Positions 6,991-16,051 of a DNA stretch of 46,242 nt are shown here, one piece after another. Position 1 is the stretch's first letter, and each line of letters begins with the position of its first letter. Source of the stretch: Enterococcus raffinosus (GTDB lineage: Bacteria > Bacillota > Bacilli > Lactobacillales > Enterococcaceae); NCBI RefSeq assembly GCF_018917525.1, contig NZ_JAHLOS010000036.1, forward strand, positions 1 through 46,242, read 5' to 3'. A program made the translations under genes and the position numbers. The notes beneath the pieces were generated by a model. The model saw only the letters and a list, made by a program, of their open reading frames with translations, had not been told where the DNA came from and made no database searches.

Positions 6991-7368
6991 ATGGTTCGTA
7001 TCGATAAAAATAGCAGTCGGGCCTACTACGAGCAATTAGTATTAGGAATCAAAGAAGATATCTTACAGGGCATTTTACAACCAGGAGACAAAATTCCTTC
7101 TGTTAGAGAAATGGCTAAGCAGCTATTAATGAACCCGAACACCATCAGTAAAGCCTATAAGGTATTGGAAACGGAAAAAGTTTTAGTCACAGTCAAAGGA
7201 AAAGGCACCTTTGTGCGAGGGATTGAAGAAACACCTCGAGATGAAATCCGGGTCCAAGAATTGAAAGACACTCTGAATGAATTAGTCATCGAAGCGCGAC
7301 ATCTGCAAATTACCCAAGAGGAATTATTGGCTTGGATTAAAGAAGCAGAAAAAAACTTGGGAGGTTAA
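6991..7368 (+). CDS. GntR-family regulator, YtrA subfamily
   Basis: This is a 125-residue repressor. Residues 10-75 are a GntR winged helix (AYYEQLVLGIKEDILQGIL, PGDKIPSVREMAKQLLMNPNTISKAY, then GKGTFV). The short tail after it, about 45 residues and mostly helical, is the dimerisation region that defines the YtrA subfamily; no large ligand domain is present. YtrA proteins usually repress an adjacent ABC transporter and respond to cell-wall antibiotics. The ATG has a GGAGGTG ribosome binding site, and the next gene starts 5 bp after the stop. Operator 6946-6968 overlaps the promoter. Confidence 0.94.
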   Translation: MVRIDKNSSRAYYEQLVLGIKEDILQGILQPGDKIPSVREMAKQLLMNPNTISKAYKVLETEKVLVTVKGKGTFVRGIEETPRDEIRVQELKDTLNELVIEARHLQITQEELLAWIKEAEKNLGG

Positions 7369-7373
7369 CCCCT

Positions 7374-8258
7374 ATGAGGATTAAAAATTTAACTAAAAAA
7401 ATTGAGGGGCAGTCCATTCTTAAAAGTATCGACTTTCAATTATTTGATAATGAAATCGTTGGTTTAGTTGGTCGGAATGGTTCTGGAAAAACGACTCTAT
7501 TTCGGGTAATCGCTGGTCACTATCTCCCTGATAATGGAGAGATACTCATTAATCAAAAATCGATTTACCAACATCCGGAAGTAAAACAGGAAATTTTTTT
7601 TATTGACGAAAAAGAAAACTTTTTAAGGACCTACTCCCTGAATAAAATTGCGAAATTCTATCAGTTCGCTTATCCCAAATTCGATCAGCCATTATTTACG
7701 AATCTGATCAAGGAGCATGAATTTCCATTAAATAGAAATTACCGTCACCTATCAAAAGGACAACAAGGGTTGTTCCAAATTATTTTGGCTATCTGCTCCA
7801 ATGCACGATACCTGTTGCTGGATGAACCTTTTGACGGATTGGATATTATTATAAAAAAGGAAATGATTGGATTATTGATGGAGCAATTAGGTGAACAATC
7901 ACGAACTGCCTTAATTTCCTCACACAATTTACTAGAACTAGAAAATTTAATTGATCGCGTACTACTGCTAAAAAATCAAACCATCATTAAAGACTATCGA
8001 CTGGAAGAAATGCGAGAACAGGCCAAGAAGCTCCAGCTTGTCTTTAAAACAAAAAAAGTACCGACAATTGTAAAGGAAAACTCTAAACTGCTGGACTTTC
8101 AAGGTCGTGTCGTTACTGTTGTCTTCGAAAATTTCTCAGCGGAACTTGAGCAAGCAATTAAAGCATACAACCCGCTGGTTTACGAAGAATTACCCTTGTC
8201 TCTAGAAGACCTCTTCGAAGCAAATCTAAAACCCTATCGAAAGGGGATGATGAAATGA
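7374..8258 (+). CDS. ABC transporter ATP-binding protein
   Basis: This 294-residue ATPase would power the permease encoded by the next gene. Walker A is GRNGSGKT (33-40), Walker B YLLLDEP (146-152), and the switch histidine lies in SSHN. The signature loop reads LSKGQQ (126-131) rather than the usual LSGGQ, a variation seen in this YtrB-like branch. About 90 residues follow the nucleotide-binding domain. The ATG lies behind GGGAGG, 5 bp after the GntR gene, and the stop overlaps the permease start (ATGA). Substrate unknown; by analogy with Ytr systems, envelope stress or antibiotic response. Confidence 0.93.
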   Translation: MRIKNLTKKIEGQSILKSIDFQLFDNEIVGLVGRNGSGKTTLFRVIAGHYLPDNGEILINQKSIYQHPEVKQEIFFIDEKENFLRTYSLNKIAKFYQFAYPKFDQPLFTNLIKEHEFPLNRNYRHLSKGQQGLFQIILAICSNARYLLLDEPFDGLDIIIKKEMIGLLMEQLGEQSRTALISSHNLLELENLIDRVLLLKNQTIIKDYRLEEMREQAKKLQLVFKTKKVPTIVKENSKLLDFQGRVVTVVFENFSAELEQAIKAYNPLVYEELPLSLEDLFEANLKPYRKGMMK

Positions 8259-9466
8259 TTCGTTCCATTTTTATTGAACGCTATAAAAAGGCTTTGATTG
8301 CTGCTTGTTTGCTAGTAATTGGCTTGAGTGTTTGTACCGCTCTTGTACAAAATAATCAGTGGAAAAATTTATATAACAATCCTCCCTCTCAAATTGATTT
8401 TGAATCGAATCGTAACGAGTATAAGTATTACGATGAAGGAGAAATGGATTTTGTTCACTATAAATCTTATAAAGAGTATCGCGATGCGACGCGACTTTTT
8501 TATAATGTCTATTCTGGATATTCAGACTTTAGCATCAAAACGATGTCAAAAGCTGAAAACTATTCTAATAAGATTTCATACAGGTCAAGTGTAGGACAAT
8601 TCTATATCGGTCTTTCTTTATTGCTAATTGTTCCTTTATTAGGTTTTTTACTCTTTTTTATTGACCAAAAAACAGGCTTCAATCAATTTCTCTTTTCCTT
8701 GCCACTTTCGCGGAAAGATTTATTTAAGAGCAAAATTATCTATGTGGCTATTCCTTTTCTACTCTCGATATTCGTTGGTCAATCACTCTATGCGTGTTTG
8801 ATCCATACTCTTATCCCAGCACCTTATATGAATGCAACGTTAGGACAATTATTTATTTCCGTTCTGAGCAACTTCTGTTTGTTGCTAGTAATGTTTTGCT
8901 CTAGCGCATTTATTGGAGCAATGGTAGGAAATATAATTTTCGGTCCGTTAACTTGGATTGTTTATTGGTGTCTGATGATCCTACTTCCAAGAGCTGTTTA
9001 TTCTTTAGGAAGTCTCATCTACACAGCGAAAAATATCATTCATAAATCATTCACTGAAACTCTGTTTGTTTTCTCAGTTGGAAAAATGGGAGGGCATTGG
9101 TGGATCAACTTGATTTTTATTATTAGTAGTATTCTTCTATTATTCTGGTGCTATAAAAAATATCAAACTCTTTCACTAGAAAATGATACGAACTATTTAC
9201 TCTACAAAAAATCACGCTGGCTGATCTGGGGAATCATGACGTTGTTTACTACGTTCATTCTAAATATGACCTTTTTTAATTCCTGGATTTATTTTTTTAG
9301 CAGACGTGTTTACGAACAGGTTGATATTTCAATCAGCGGTCCAATCATAACAACTTTTTCAGTAACGTTAATTGTCGGTTGTATCTGCGCACTAATCGTA
9401 TTCTTCACTGATATAACGAAGATCTTATCAAGAGCCCTTAACAAATTAACCCATCAAACGAGGTGA
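8255..9466 (+). CDS. ABC transporter permease
   Basis: This is a 403-residue integral membrane protein with about six or seven hydrophobic segments. The first is near residues 13-30, then a large extracytoplasmic loop (about 35-115) rich in Tyr, Asn and charged residues, then clusters near 120, 165, 200, 230, 280, 330 and 370. Sequence such as FLFFIDQKTGFNQFLFSLPL after the second segment is typical of ABC-2 type permeases. Its start overlaps the ATPase stop by 4 nt, and its stop runs into the ribosome binding site of the VanZ gene. It probably forms a dimer with the ATPase; cargo unknown. Confidence 0.9.
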   Translation: MIRSIFIERYKKALIAACLLVIGLSVCTALVQNNQWKNLYNNPPSQIDFESNRNEYKYYDEGEMDFVHYKSYKEYRDATRLFYNVYSGYSDFSIKTMSKAENYSNKISYRSSVGQFYIGLSLLLIVPLLGFLLFFIDQKTGFNQFLFSLPLSRKDLFKSKIIYVAIPFLLSIFVGQSLYACLIHTLIPAPYMNATLGQLFISVLSNFCLLLVMFCSSAFIGAMVGNIIFGPLTWIVYWCLMILLPRAVYSLGSLIYTAKNIIHKSFTETLFVFSVGKMGGHWWINLIFIISSILLLFWCYKKYQTLSLENDTNYLLYKKSRWLIWGIMTLFTTFILNMTFFNSWIYFFSRRVYEQVDISISGPIITTFSVTLIVGCICALIVFFTDITKILSRALNKLTHQTR

Positions 9467-9471
9467 ATCCT

Positions 9472-10077
9472 TTGAGTGCTTTAGACATTTTATTTCCAAT
9501 TTATCGTTTTGGCTGTATTTTTCTTCCTTGCTTGATCTATCAGTACTTTTCACTAAGAAAGAAGCAAGAAAAAATTACTGTTTCTTCCATGGTTTGGCGC
9601 TTCATCTTTTTGTTCTACCTCTATCTAGTGATTGATGTGACCGGTGTCGGTACATTGGAAGACCTTTTAAGTTATCCAGAATTGCTTCGCCCCGATGAGA
9701 TCAATCTGGTTCCCTTTCAATCAGGTGTTGGCATATTGAATCTTTTGAATATCATCATGTTTACACCGTTAGGCTTTTTATTGCCGTTAATTTGGAAACA
9801 GTGTCGCAAACTTGCCTCCACAGTTTTATTGGGCTTCCAATTTTCATTGATGATCGAACTGCTCCAATTGTTTAATCGTCGAGCAACTGATATTGATGAT
9901 TTATTAATGAACACGTTAGGTGCATTTGCCGGTTTCCTAATTTGGCTGCTTTATCGTAAATTATTCAATAAAACTCCGAAAGATATCCAGTCTTTTTCGC
10001 AACGAGAACCACAGATTTATCTAATCTTAAGTCTTGCCGGTGTCTTTCTGTTTTTCCATTGGCGATTCTTTCTATAG
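9472..10077 (+). CDS. VanZ-family membrane protein
   Basis: This is a 201-residue membrane protein with the VanZ fold: five hydrophobic helices and the conserved block INLVPFQSG followed by NIIMFTPLGFLLPL and the acidic DIDDLLMNTLGAFAGF. VanZ confers low-level teicoplanin resistance in vanA clusters; most chromosomal relatives have no proven role. The frame reaches GTG at 9463, but TTG at 9472 has GAGGTG six bases upstream, so that start is preferred (uncertain). As the last gene of the GntR-ABC operon it links the module to envelope stress or glycopeptide response; that link is inference. Confidence 0.88.
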   Translation: MSALDILFPIYRFGCIFLPCLIYQYFSLRKKQEKITVSSMVWRFIFLFYLYLVIDVTGVGTLEDLLSYPELLRPDEINLVPFQSGVGILNLLNIIMFTPLGFLLPLIWKQCRKLASTVLLGFQFSLMIELLQLFNRRATDIDDLLMNTLGAFAGFLIWLLYRKLFNKTPKDIQSFSQREPQIYLILSLAGVFLFFHWRFFL

Positions 10078-10155
10078 CCTGACTCGATGAATAGAATTTT
10101 TTTTAACAGCCTATCTTCATCATGTATATGATTCCGCTAATTGTAAACGACTCAA

Positions 10156-10200
10156 ATAAATAGCGTCTGTCTCTACTAAAACGAGACAGACGCTATTTAT
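10156..10200. terminator. Bidirectional terminator hairpin
   Basis: A perfect 18-bp stem (10156-10173, 10183-10200) with a 9-nt loop sits between the convergent VanZ and ffh genes. There is no strong T run, but stability and position support termination in both directions. Confidence 0.8.
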
Positions 10201-10228
10201 GTTTCACATTAGAAACAAACTGCTTCTA

Positions 10229-11644
10229 TTATTTGCGTTTCTTTTTTCTCTTCTTGTTTTTCTTGACCATGCGATTCATCGCCATTTTACCCATTTTTCC
10301 TTTGACGCCTGAACCAAACATTTGATCCATTCCAGCAGGCATGCTGCCTTTGCTCATTTGCTGCATCATTTTCCGGGATTCTTTGAATTGCTTAATCATG
10401 CGATTAACTTCGACAACTGAGTTTCCTGAACCAGCAGCAATCCGCCGACGACGGCTAGGATTTAATAAGTCTGGATTTTCACGTTCAGCAGGGGTCATGG
10501 AGTAAACCATCGCTTTTTTACGTTCTACATCCTTTGGATCAACCTTGACATTTTCAATCCCCGGCATTTGACTCATTCCTGGAATCATCTTCAGTAAATC
10601 TTCGATTGGTCCCATGCCCATCACTTGGTCTAGCTGCTCAATGAAATCATTGAAATCAAAGCTGTTTTCCTTCATCTTGCGAGCAAGTTCTTCAGCTTTC
10701 TTTTCATCGTAATCTTGCTGGGCTTTTTCGATCAGCGTCAGCATGTCACCCATACCTAAGATTCGGCTAGACATCCGATCTGGATGGAAGACTTCTAGGT
10801 CGGTTAGTTTTTCACCAGAACCGATAAATTTGATTGGTGCTCCCGTCACAGCACGGATTGAAAGTGCCGCACCACCACGAGTGTCACCATCCAATTTAGT
10901 AATCACGACCCCAGTAATTCCTAATTGTTCGTTAAAGCTTTGGGCTACGTTAACCGCATCTTGCCCCGTCATCGCATCAACGACTAATAGAATTTCATTT
11001 GGTTGGGCAATTTCTTTGATTTGTTTTAACTCATCCATTAACGCTTCATCAATATGCAAACGACCTGCCGTATCGATCAAAACATAATCATTTTTATTTT
11101 CACGGGCTTGTTCCATCCCTTGACGAACGATCTCAACTGGACTAACATCGGTTCCCATATCAAAGACAGGCACATCTAATTGTTGGCCTAATACTTTTAA
11201 CTGGTCGATAGCCGCTGGACGGTAAACGTCTCCTGCGATCATTAAAGGACGGGCTTTTTCATTTTTGATCAATTGATTAGCAAGTTTTCCGGCAAAGGTT
11301 GTTTTACCTGCCCCCTGCAAACCTGCCATCATGATAACTGTTGGGATTTTTGGTGATTTCTCAATTCCAACTGCTTCAGATCCTAAGGTTTTGGTTAATT
11401 CTTCATCAACGATCTTAACGATTTGTTGTGCAGGAGTTAAGCTTTCCAAGACTTCTACGCCTAAAGCACGTGTCCGCACTTCTTTGGTAAACTGCTTCAC
11501 AACCTGCAAGTTAACATCGGCTTCTAATAGAGCGAGACGGATTTCTCGCATCATTTCAGTAATATCAGCTTCGGTAACCTTTCCTTTTTTACGTAATTTC
11601 CCCATCGCAGCTTGTAGGCGCTGCGTCAAACTTTCAAATGCCAT
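10229..11644 (-). CDS. ffh: Signal recognition particle protein Ffh
   Basis: Ffh is the GTPase of the signal recognition particle; with 4.5S RNA it brings nascent membrane proteins to FtsY. The 471-residue product has the N domain (1-95), the G domain with P-loop GLQGAGKTT (108-116), DTAGRLHID and TKLDGDTRGG, and a methionine-rich M domain (about 300-440) for signal and RNA binding. It ends in a very basic Lys/Arg tail. Length is normal. It follows ylxM by 15 bp and is probably co-transcribed with it and the DUF523 gene. Confidence 0.98.
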   Translation of the reverse strand: MAFESLTQRLQAAMGKLRKKGKVTEADITEMMREIRLALLEADVNLQVVKQFTKEVRTRALGVEVLESLTPAQQIVKIVDEELTKTLGSEAVGIEKSPKIPTVIMMAGLQGAGKTTFAGKLANQLIKNEKARPLMIAGDVYRPAAIDQLKVLGQQLDVPVFDMGTDVSPVEIVRQGMEQARENKNDYVLIDTAGRLHIDEALMDELKQIKEIAQPNEILLVVDAMTGQDAVNVAQSFNEQLGITGVVITKLDGDTRGGAALSIRAVTGAPIKFIGSGEKLTDLEVFHPDRMSSRILGMGDMLTLIEKAQQDYDEKKAEELARKMKENSFDFNDFIEQLDQVMGMGPIEDLLKMIPGMSQMPGIENVKVDPKDVERKKAMVYSMTPAERENPDLLNPSRRRRIAAGSGNSVVEVNRMIKQFKESRKMMQQMSKGSMPAGMDQMFGSGVKGKMGKMAMNRMVKKNKKRKKKRK

Positions 11645-11659
11645 TGCTTATTTTCCTTT

Positions 11660-11998
11660 CTATTCATCTAAATCTTGTATGCCGGTAATTGTTTCGGCTA
11701 AAAACTCATCCTTGGGATAATGCTCAGTCACATATAGCGCCAGTTTATCTAATTGCTCTTCTCTTACAATATAGTCAGAGAACAAATGGAGTTTGCGCTC
11801 GTAATCCTCTAAGATTTTTTCTGTCCTTTTGATATTATCATAAACCGCCTGACGACTCACTTGATATTCCTCAGCAATTTCTCCTAAAGAAAAATCATCG
11901 GCGTAATACAGCTCCATATAATTCATTTGCTTCTCAGTTAATAGCGTCGCGTAAAATTCAAACAACGCGTTCATGCGATTCGTTTTTTCGATCTCCAT
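11660..11998 (-). CDS. ylxM: YlxM, SRP-associated helix-turn-helix protein
   Basis: YlxM is a 112-residue sigma-70-region-4-like helix-turn-helix protein found beside ffh in Firmicutes; in streptococci it associates with the SRP and modulates Ffh GTPase. The protein starts [20 protein letters not shown] and contains [23 protein letters not shown] (about 36-58). A longer frame opens at 12022, but the ATG at 11998 has GAGG 8 nt upstream. It overlaps the DUF523 stop codon by one base (TAATG), indicating coupled translation. Confidence 0.93.
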   Translation of the reverse strand: MEIEKTNRMNALFEFYATLLTEKQMNYMELYYADDFSLGEIAEEYQVSRQAVYDNIKRTEKILEDYERKLHLFSDYIVREEQLDKLALYVTEHYPKDEFLAETITGIQDLDE

Positions 11999-12459
11999 TA
12001 CGTTATCCTCATTTCCTGCCAATTTTCTTCAGAGTAAACGGGTAAGCCTTGTTGGATAAAATACGCGGTTGCCACACCCATCCCTTTGATCCGAGTACCG
12101 GAAAAACTGCCGTCATAGATCAGGCTGCTACCACAAGATGGACTTCTCTCTTTTAAAACTAAGCCCGTAATCTTCAGCTTTTGTATTTCCTCAAAGGCCT
12201 TGATCGCTCCTTGTTTAAAGGCTTCAGTCAAATCATTGCCTTCCTTATCTAGAACTTTTGCTCGACCTTCCCATACGTCATACCCATCGCCGCCTTGTAT
12301 CTCAGCAGGATGTCGTGGTGTAGGTAATCCACCCAACACTTCTGGACAAATCATGATTGCTTGATTCGCATCAACCAGCTTTTTCAACTCATCAATCTCA
12401 TTTGCCCCACCATCATAACGACAAGCTATGCCGCCCAAACAAGCACTGATCCCTAGCAT
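11998..12459 (-). CDS. DUF523 (TudS-like) iron-sulfur protein
   Basis: This is a 153-residue DUF523 protein. It has the three conserved cysteine motifs of the family: [12 protein letters not shown] near the N-terminus, [16 protein letters not shown] and [10 protein letters not shown] characterised DUF523 member, TudS, carries an oxygen-sensitive [4Fe-4S] cluster and desulfurates 2-thiouracil, so a thiolated-nucleobase salvage role is possible here but unproven. The frame extends to 12513; the ATG at 12457-12459 has GGGAGA upstream and begins with [10 protein letters not shown], so it is chosen. It is the first gene of the DUF523-ylxM-ffh transcript, a less usual partner for ffh. Confidence 0.88.
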   Translation of the reverse strand: MLGISACLGGIACRYDGGANEIDELKKLVDANQAIMICPEVLGGLPTPRHPAEIQGGDGYDVWEGRAKVLDKEGNDLTEAFKQGAIKAFEEIQKLKITGLVLKERSPSCGSSLIYDGSFSGTRIKGMGVATAYFIQQGLPVYSEENWQEMRIT

Positions 12460-12511
12460 TGTTATTTCTCCCATCAAATTAATAGAAAATAGGTGACAAA
12501 ACTGCCTTCCC

Positions 12512-12520
12512 ATTATACCA
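12512..12520 (-). promoter_or_regulatory. Extended -10 promoter of DUF523-ylxM-ffh
   Basis: Minus-strand TGGTATAAT is a perfect extended -10 located 53 bp upstream of the DUF523 start. The -35 is weak. Confidence 0.65.
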
Positions 12521-12577
12521 TTTATTCAGGTATGGAAATAGTCTTTCACAAATGTTCTTATAAAAAAGGAGACACAT

Positions 12578-13273
12578 ATGAAACGTGTATTAGTTGTAGA
12601 CGATGAGATTTCAATCGTAAAATTATTGAGCTTTAATTTAGAAAAAGAAGGCTACGCCGTCACCACTGCCGAAGATGGAAAAGAAGGCTATGAATTGGCC
12701 TTAAACGAAAAGTTCGACTTCATTATTTTAGATGTCATGCTGCCATCAATGGACGGTCTGGAGATTGCAAAAAAACTGCGTCAGGAAAAAGTCGACACGC
12801 CCATTCTAATGTTAACGGCAAAGGACGACACCATTGATCGCATCCTAGGCTTGGAGATCGGGGCCGATGACTACTTGACTAAGCCATTTTCTCCAAGAGA
12901 GGTCTTAGCCCGCATGAAGGCGATCTTCCGACGTGTCGAACCGCGTCAGGAATCTGTTGAACACGAATTTTTGACTGCTGGCGATATTAAAGCAGATTTA
13001 TCAAATTATCAGGTCACAGTTCGAGACAAAAAAATTGAACTAACACCAAAAGAGTTTGAACTGCTAGTCTATTTCATGAAACGCAAAGAACGAGTGATTG
13101 ATCGCGATACTCTGCTTGATCGCATTTGGCAATATGATTTTTCTGGTCAAAGCCGAATCGTAGATGTCCATGTGTCCCATTTACGAGAAAAAATCGAAGT
13201 GGATCCTAAACATCCGCAATATTTACAAACCGTTCGGGGTTTCGGTTATAAGTTCCAGGTGCCAGCTCAATGA
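12578..13273 (+). CDS. phoP: PhoP-type response regulator
   Basis: This is a 231-residue OmpR/PhoB-family response regulator. The receiver domain (1-120) has the acidic pair DDE (8-10), the phosphorylated Asp52 in LDVMLPSMDG, Thr80 and Lys102 (LTKPF). The C-terminal winged helix (about 135-228) includes ELTPKEFELLVYFMKRKERV and the SRIVDVHVSHLREKI recognition region. It overlaps the kinase gene by 4 nt (ATGA). The PhoP assignment rests on the PAS-bearing PhoR-like partner and the facing pstS with PhoP-box-like repeats; another phosphate-unrelated role is less likely. Confidence 0.88.
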   Translation: MKRVLVVDDEISIVKLLSFNLEKEGYAVTTAEDGKEGYELALNEKFDFIILDVMLPSMDGLEIAKKLRQEKVDTPILMLTAKDDTIDRILGLEIGADDYLTKPFSPREVLARMKAIFRRVEPRQESVEHEFLTAGDIKADLSNYQVTVRDKKIELTPKEFELLVYFMKRKERVIDRDTLLDRIWQYDFSGQSRIVDVHVSHLREKIEVDPKHPQYLQTVRGFGYKFQVPAQ

Positions 13274-15006
13274 GACGCAAACATTTAGATTATTTTGTTC
13301 CTTTAGTACTTATTTGTTTACTCTTTCTCGGCAGTTGGAAATTAGCCAATCATTTCTATACAAAAGAATTATTGGAGCAGCAGGAAGAATTTTTGAGTAG
13401 TAATGGTGAACTAATAATCCATCGATTGGACCTCAATCACCTTGATTCTGACGAAAATAAGAAAGCGATAGAAAATTTTTCTAAAGAGGCCAATGATCGG
13501 ATCACCTTGTTAGATGCTGACGGAAAAATTATTTTTGACAGTTCCGAACCACATCTCTCAGGAAGTCGAGAAAATCGACCAGAAGTAAAAATTGTTTTAA
13601 ACAGCAATAATATTGGTTCTTCCGTTCGCTATAGCAGTACTTTAAAAACAGAATTACTGTACACAGCTCAACCCATCAGAGCTGCCGATAAAACGGTTGG
13701 TATTTTGCGAGTTGCCAAAAAAACCTCTGCCTTTCAACCGAAAACACGAAACTTCCAGCGAACAATTTTCGTTATTTTATTGCTTTTTTATACATTCATT
13801 TATTTGATTATTTGCTACTTAACCTATCAGCGGAATCGACCAATCGAAACCGTACTCCCGGTTTTACAGCGGATGTTGAAGGAACCAGAGAAAAGCAATT
13901 ATGTGATGCAGAACTCGCCACAGTGGCAGGAGCTTTATGTCACAGTGAATCAGATTAGTGAACAATTGAATGCGACCTATGCCGCCTATACATCGACGGA
14001 AGAGCAATTTTCCACCCTTTTTCACGAACTGACGATTGGTGTCTTCATCATTGATACCGAAGGACGTTTTATTATGATTAATCCCGCTATGGAAGAGCTG
14101 CTGCAAATCGGGGGTATTAGTCAGCAATATTATTGGCAAGTGATTGAGGATCATAAGTTCATCCAATTGATCCAACAGGTGTTAGTCGATAAAAATCAAG
14201 TGCATCAGGAAATCTCGACTAAACTACCAAGCTCGATGAATTTGGATATTCGCCTACGTTATATTGAAAATGAAATCAAAGGTGATCAAATCATGGGTAC
14301 CGTCTACGACTTGACACATGTTCGTCGTTTAGAAAAAATTCAAAAGGATTTTGTCGGTAACGTCTCCCACGAATTAAAAACACCGGTAACTTCATTGTTG
14401 GGATTTGCCGAAACACTCTTGGACGGTGCAAAAGATGATCCCGAGCTGACCACAGAATTTCTGACGATCATGCAAAAGGATGCCAAGCGATTGCAGCGAC
14501 TGATTCAGGATATCATCGAATTATCAAAGGATAGCGATGATCTAGCAGAAGATCGGCAAACGATTGAGCTAAATTATTTTTTGCACCAGCAAGTTGAGTT
14601 ATATCAGCATTTACTAAAAGATAAACAGATCACTGTCACGATTAATGGCGCAGAAAATTGTTTCTACCAGACACGTTTGACCTTCTTTCAACCGATCATA
14701 AAGAATCTTTTTGAAAATGCGATCCAATACTCGCCTGAAGAAAGTCATATCGAAGTAACCTATCATCTAACTGACCAATTAGAAATAACTGTAACAGATC
14801 ATGGCATCGGTATATCAAAAGACGATCAAAAAAGAATTTTTGAACGTTTTTATCGTGTGGATAAAGCCCGAGCTCGCCATTCTGGCGGGACCGGATTAGG
14901 TCTTGCAATTGTTAAGGAATACAGCGAAATTCTCGGCGGAGAGGTTAAGGTCGAGAGCCACCCTCACTTAGGCTCCACCTTTACAGTCACATTACCAAAC
15001 AAATAA
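13270..15006 (+). CDS. phoR: PhoR-type sensor histidine kinase
   Basis: This is a 578-residue membrane histidine kinase, partner of the regulator upstream. TM1 is about residues 8-25, an extracytoplasmic sensor of about 135 residues follows, and TM2 is about 165-186. A linker, a PAS domain (about 250-345), HisKA with His367 in NVSHELKTP, and a HATPase domain with N box NLFENAIQYSP (479-489), DHGIGI (510-515) and GGTGLGLAI (539-547) complete it. This layout is that of PhoR, which starts the phosphate-starvation response. The gene ends at a strong terminator shared with the convergent pstS. Confidence 0.88.
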   Translation: MRRKHLDYFVPLVLICLLFLGSWKLANHFYTKELLEQQEEFLSSNGELIIHRLDLNHLDSDENKKAIENFSKEANDRITLLDADGKIIFDSSEPHLSGSRENRPEVKIVLNSNNIGSSVRYSSTLKTELLYTAQPIRAADKTVGILRVAKKTSAFQPKTRNFQRTIFVILLLFYTFIYLIICYLTYQRNRPIETVLPVLQRMLKEPEKSNYVMQNSPQWQELYVTVNQISEQLNATYAAYTSTEEQFSTLFHELTIGVFIIDTEGRFIMINPAMEELLQIGGISQQYYWQVIEDHKFIQLIQQVLVDKNQVHQEISTKLPSSMNLDIRLRYIENEIKGDQIMGTVYDLTHVRRLEKIQKDFVGNVSHELKTPVTSLLGFAETLLDGAKDDPELTTEFLTIMQKDAKRLQRLIQDIIELSKDSDDLAEDRQTIELNYFLHQQVELYQHLLKDKQITVTINGAENCFYQTRLTFFQPIIKNLFENAIQYSPEESHIEVTYHLTDQLEITVTDHGIGISKDDQKRIFERFYRVDKARARHSGGTGLGLAIVKEYSEILGGEVKVESHPHLGSTFTVTLPNK

Positions 15007-15010
15007 AAGT

Positions 15011-15056
15011 AACCCCGTTAGTACATTCATTACGAAAATACTAACGGGGTTCGAAT
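15011..15056. terminator. Bidirectional terminator between phoR and pstS
   Basis: A perfect 13-bp stem AACCCCGTTAGTA / TACTAACGGGGTT (15011-15023, 15039-15051) is followed on the plus strand by seven Ts starting at 15056. On the minus strand the tail is weaker. Confidence 0.88.
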
Positions 15057-15073
15057 TTTTTTACTTTTAATTA

Positions 15074-15949
15074 TTATTTCACTGTTCCATCAGCAGAACG
15101 TTCAACCTCCATTGAAGTAATTGGCAGATAGCCCAGTTCTTTCACCGGACCATTTTGCACATCATCACTAACCATGTATTCCAAGAAATCTGCTAACGCT
15201 TTTTCTGGTTTGCCATTTGTATACATGTGTTCATAAGACCAGATTGGCCATTTATTAGTAGTGATGTTTTTATCATTAGCTGTGACGCCGTCTAATTGTA
15301 GGGCTTGTAAACTGTCATCAACATAGGATAATGCTAAGTAGCTAATTGATCCGGGAGTTTCTGCCACAATTTTTTTCACCGTTCCTGATGAATCCTGTTC
15401 TTGTGACTGAATTGGCTCTTTTCCATCTAAGCCCCATTTCTCAAAAGTCGCACGAGTACCACTACCAGAAGCACGATTAACTACCTGAATTGCTTCATCC
15501 TTACCACCGAGTTCTTTCCAGTTTTTGATTTTTCCAGTGAAAATATCGATCAGTTGTTGTTTAGTGATATCCTTGACACCAACATCCTTGTTAACAACTG
15601 GAACAAAACCAACGACTGCTACTTTATGATCAACTAACTTACTAGCATCTACGCCATCCTTTTCCTCAGCAAAAACATCGGAATTTCCAATTTCAACCGA
15701 GCCGCTCTCAACTTGACTTAAGCCGGTTCCGCTTCCGCCTCCTTGCACAGAGATTTGAACATTCGGATGATCTTGCGTGTAGCTTTCTTGCGCTGCATCA
15801 ACTAACGGTTGTAAAGCTGTTGACCCTACCGCTGTAATTTTCGCCGTATCCTCTTTTGCTGAACCCGAATCCTTCGTTGCATTTCCAGTACCACACCCTG
15901 CTAAAAGAATTCCTGAAAATGCGAATGCTAAAATAATTTTCTTCATCAT
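15074..15949 (-). CDS. pstS: Phosphate-binding lipoprotein PstS
   Basis: PstS is the extracellular phosphate receptor of the high-affinity Pst ABC importer. The 291-residue precursor has a signal peptide ending in the lipobox LLAGC (Cys at residue 19). The binding domain shows AVGSTALQPLVDAA, QGGGSGTGLSQV and NRASGSGTRATFEKW, the phosphate-cradling loops of the family. Tandem ATGs open the gene, behind AAGGAG. No pstC, pstA or pstB is next to it and a terminator follows, so this copy is transcribed alone. The upstream repeats at 16052-16111 suggest control by the neighbouring PhoP/PhoR. Confidence 0.93.
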   Translation of the reverse strand: MMKKIILAFAFSGILLAGCGTGNATKDSGSAKEDTAKITAVGSTALQPLVDAAQESYTQDHPNVQISVQGGGSGTGLSQVESGSVEIGNSDVFAEEKDGVDASKLVDHKVAVVGFVPVVNKDVGVKDITKQQLIDIFTGKIKNWKELGGKDEAIQVVNRASGSGTRATFEKWGLDGKEPIQSQEQDSSGTVKKIVAETPGSISYLALSYVDDSLQALQLDGVTANDKNITTNKWPIWSYEHMYTNGKPEKALADFLEYMVSDDVQNGPVKELGYLPITSMEVERSADGTVK

Positions 15950-16051
15950 GTACGCTCCTTAATTTAGATAGTAAACATTTCCATAAGAGAAGCGGCAGTA
16001 AGCTTTTACCGTATCTCTTATTTTTAGTACACTGATACTTTACCAATGAAA

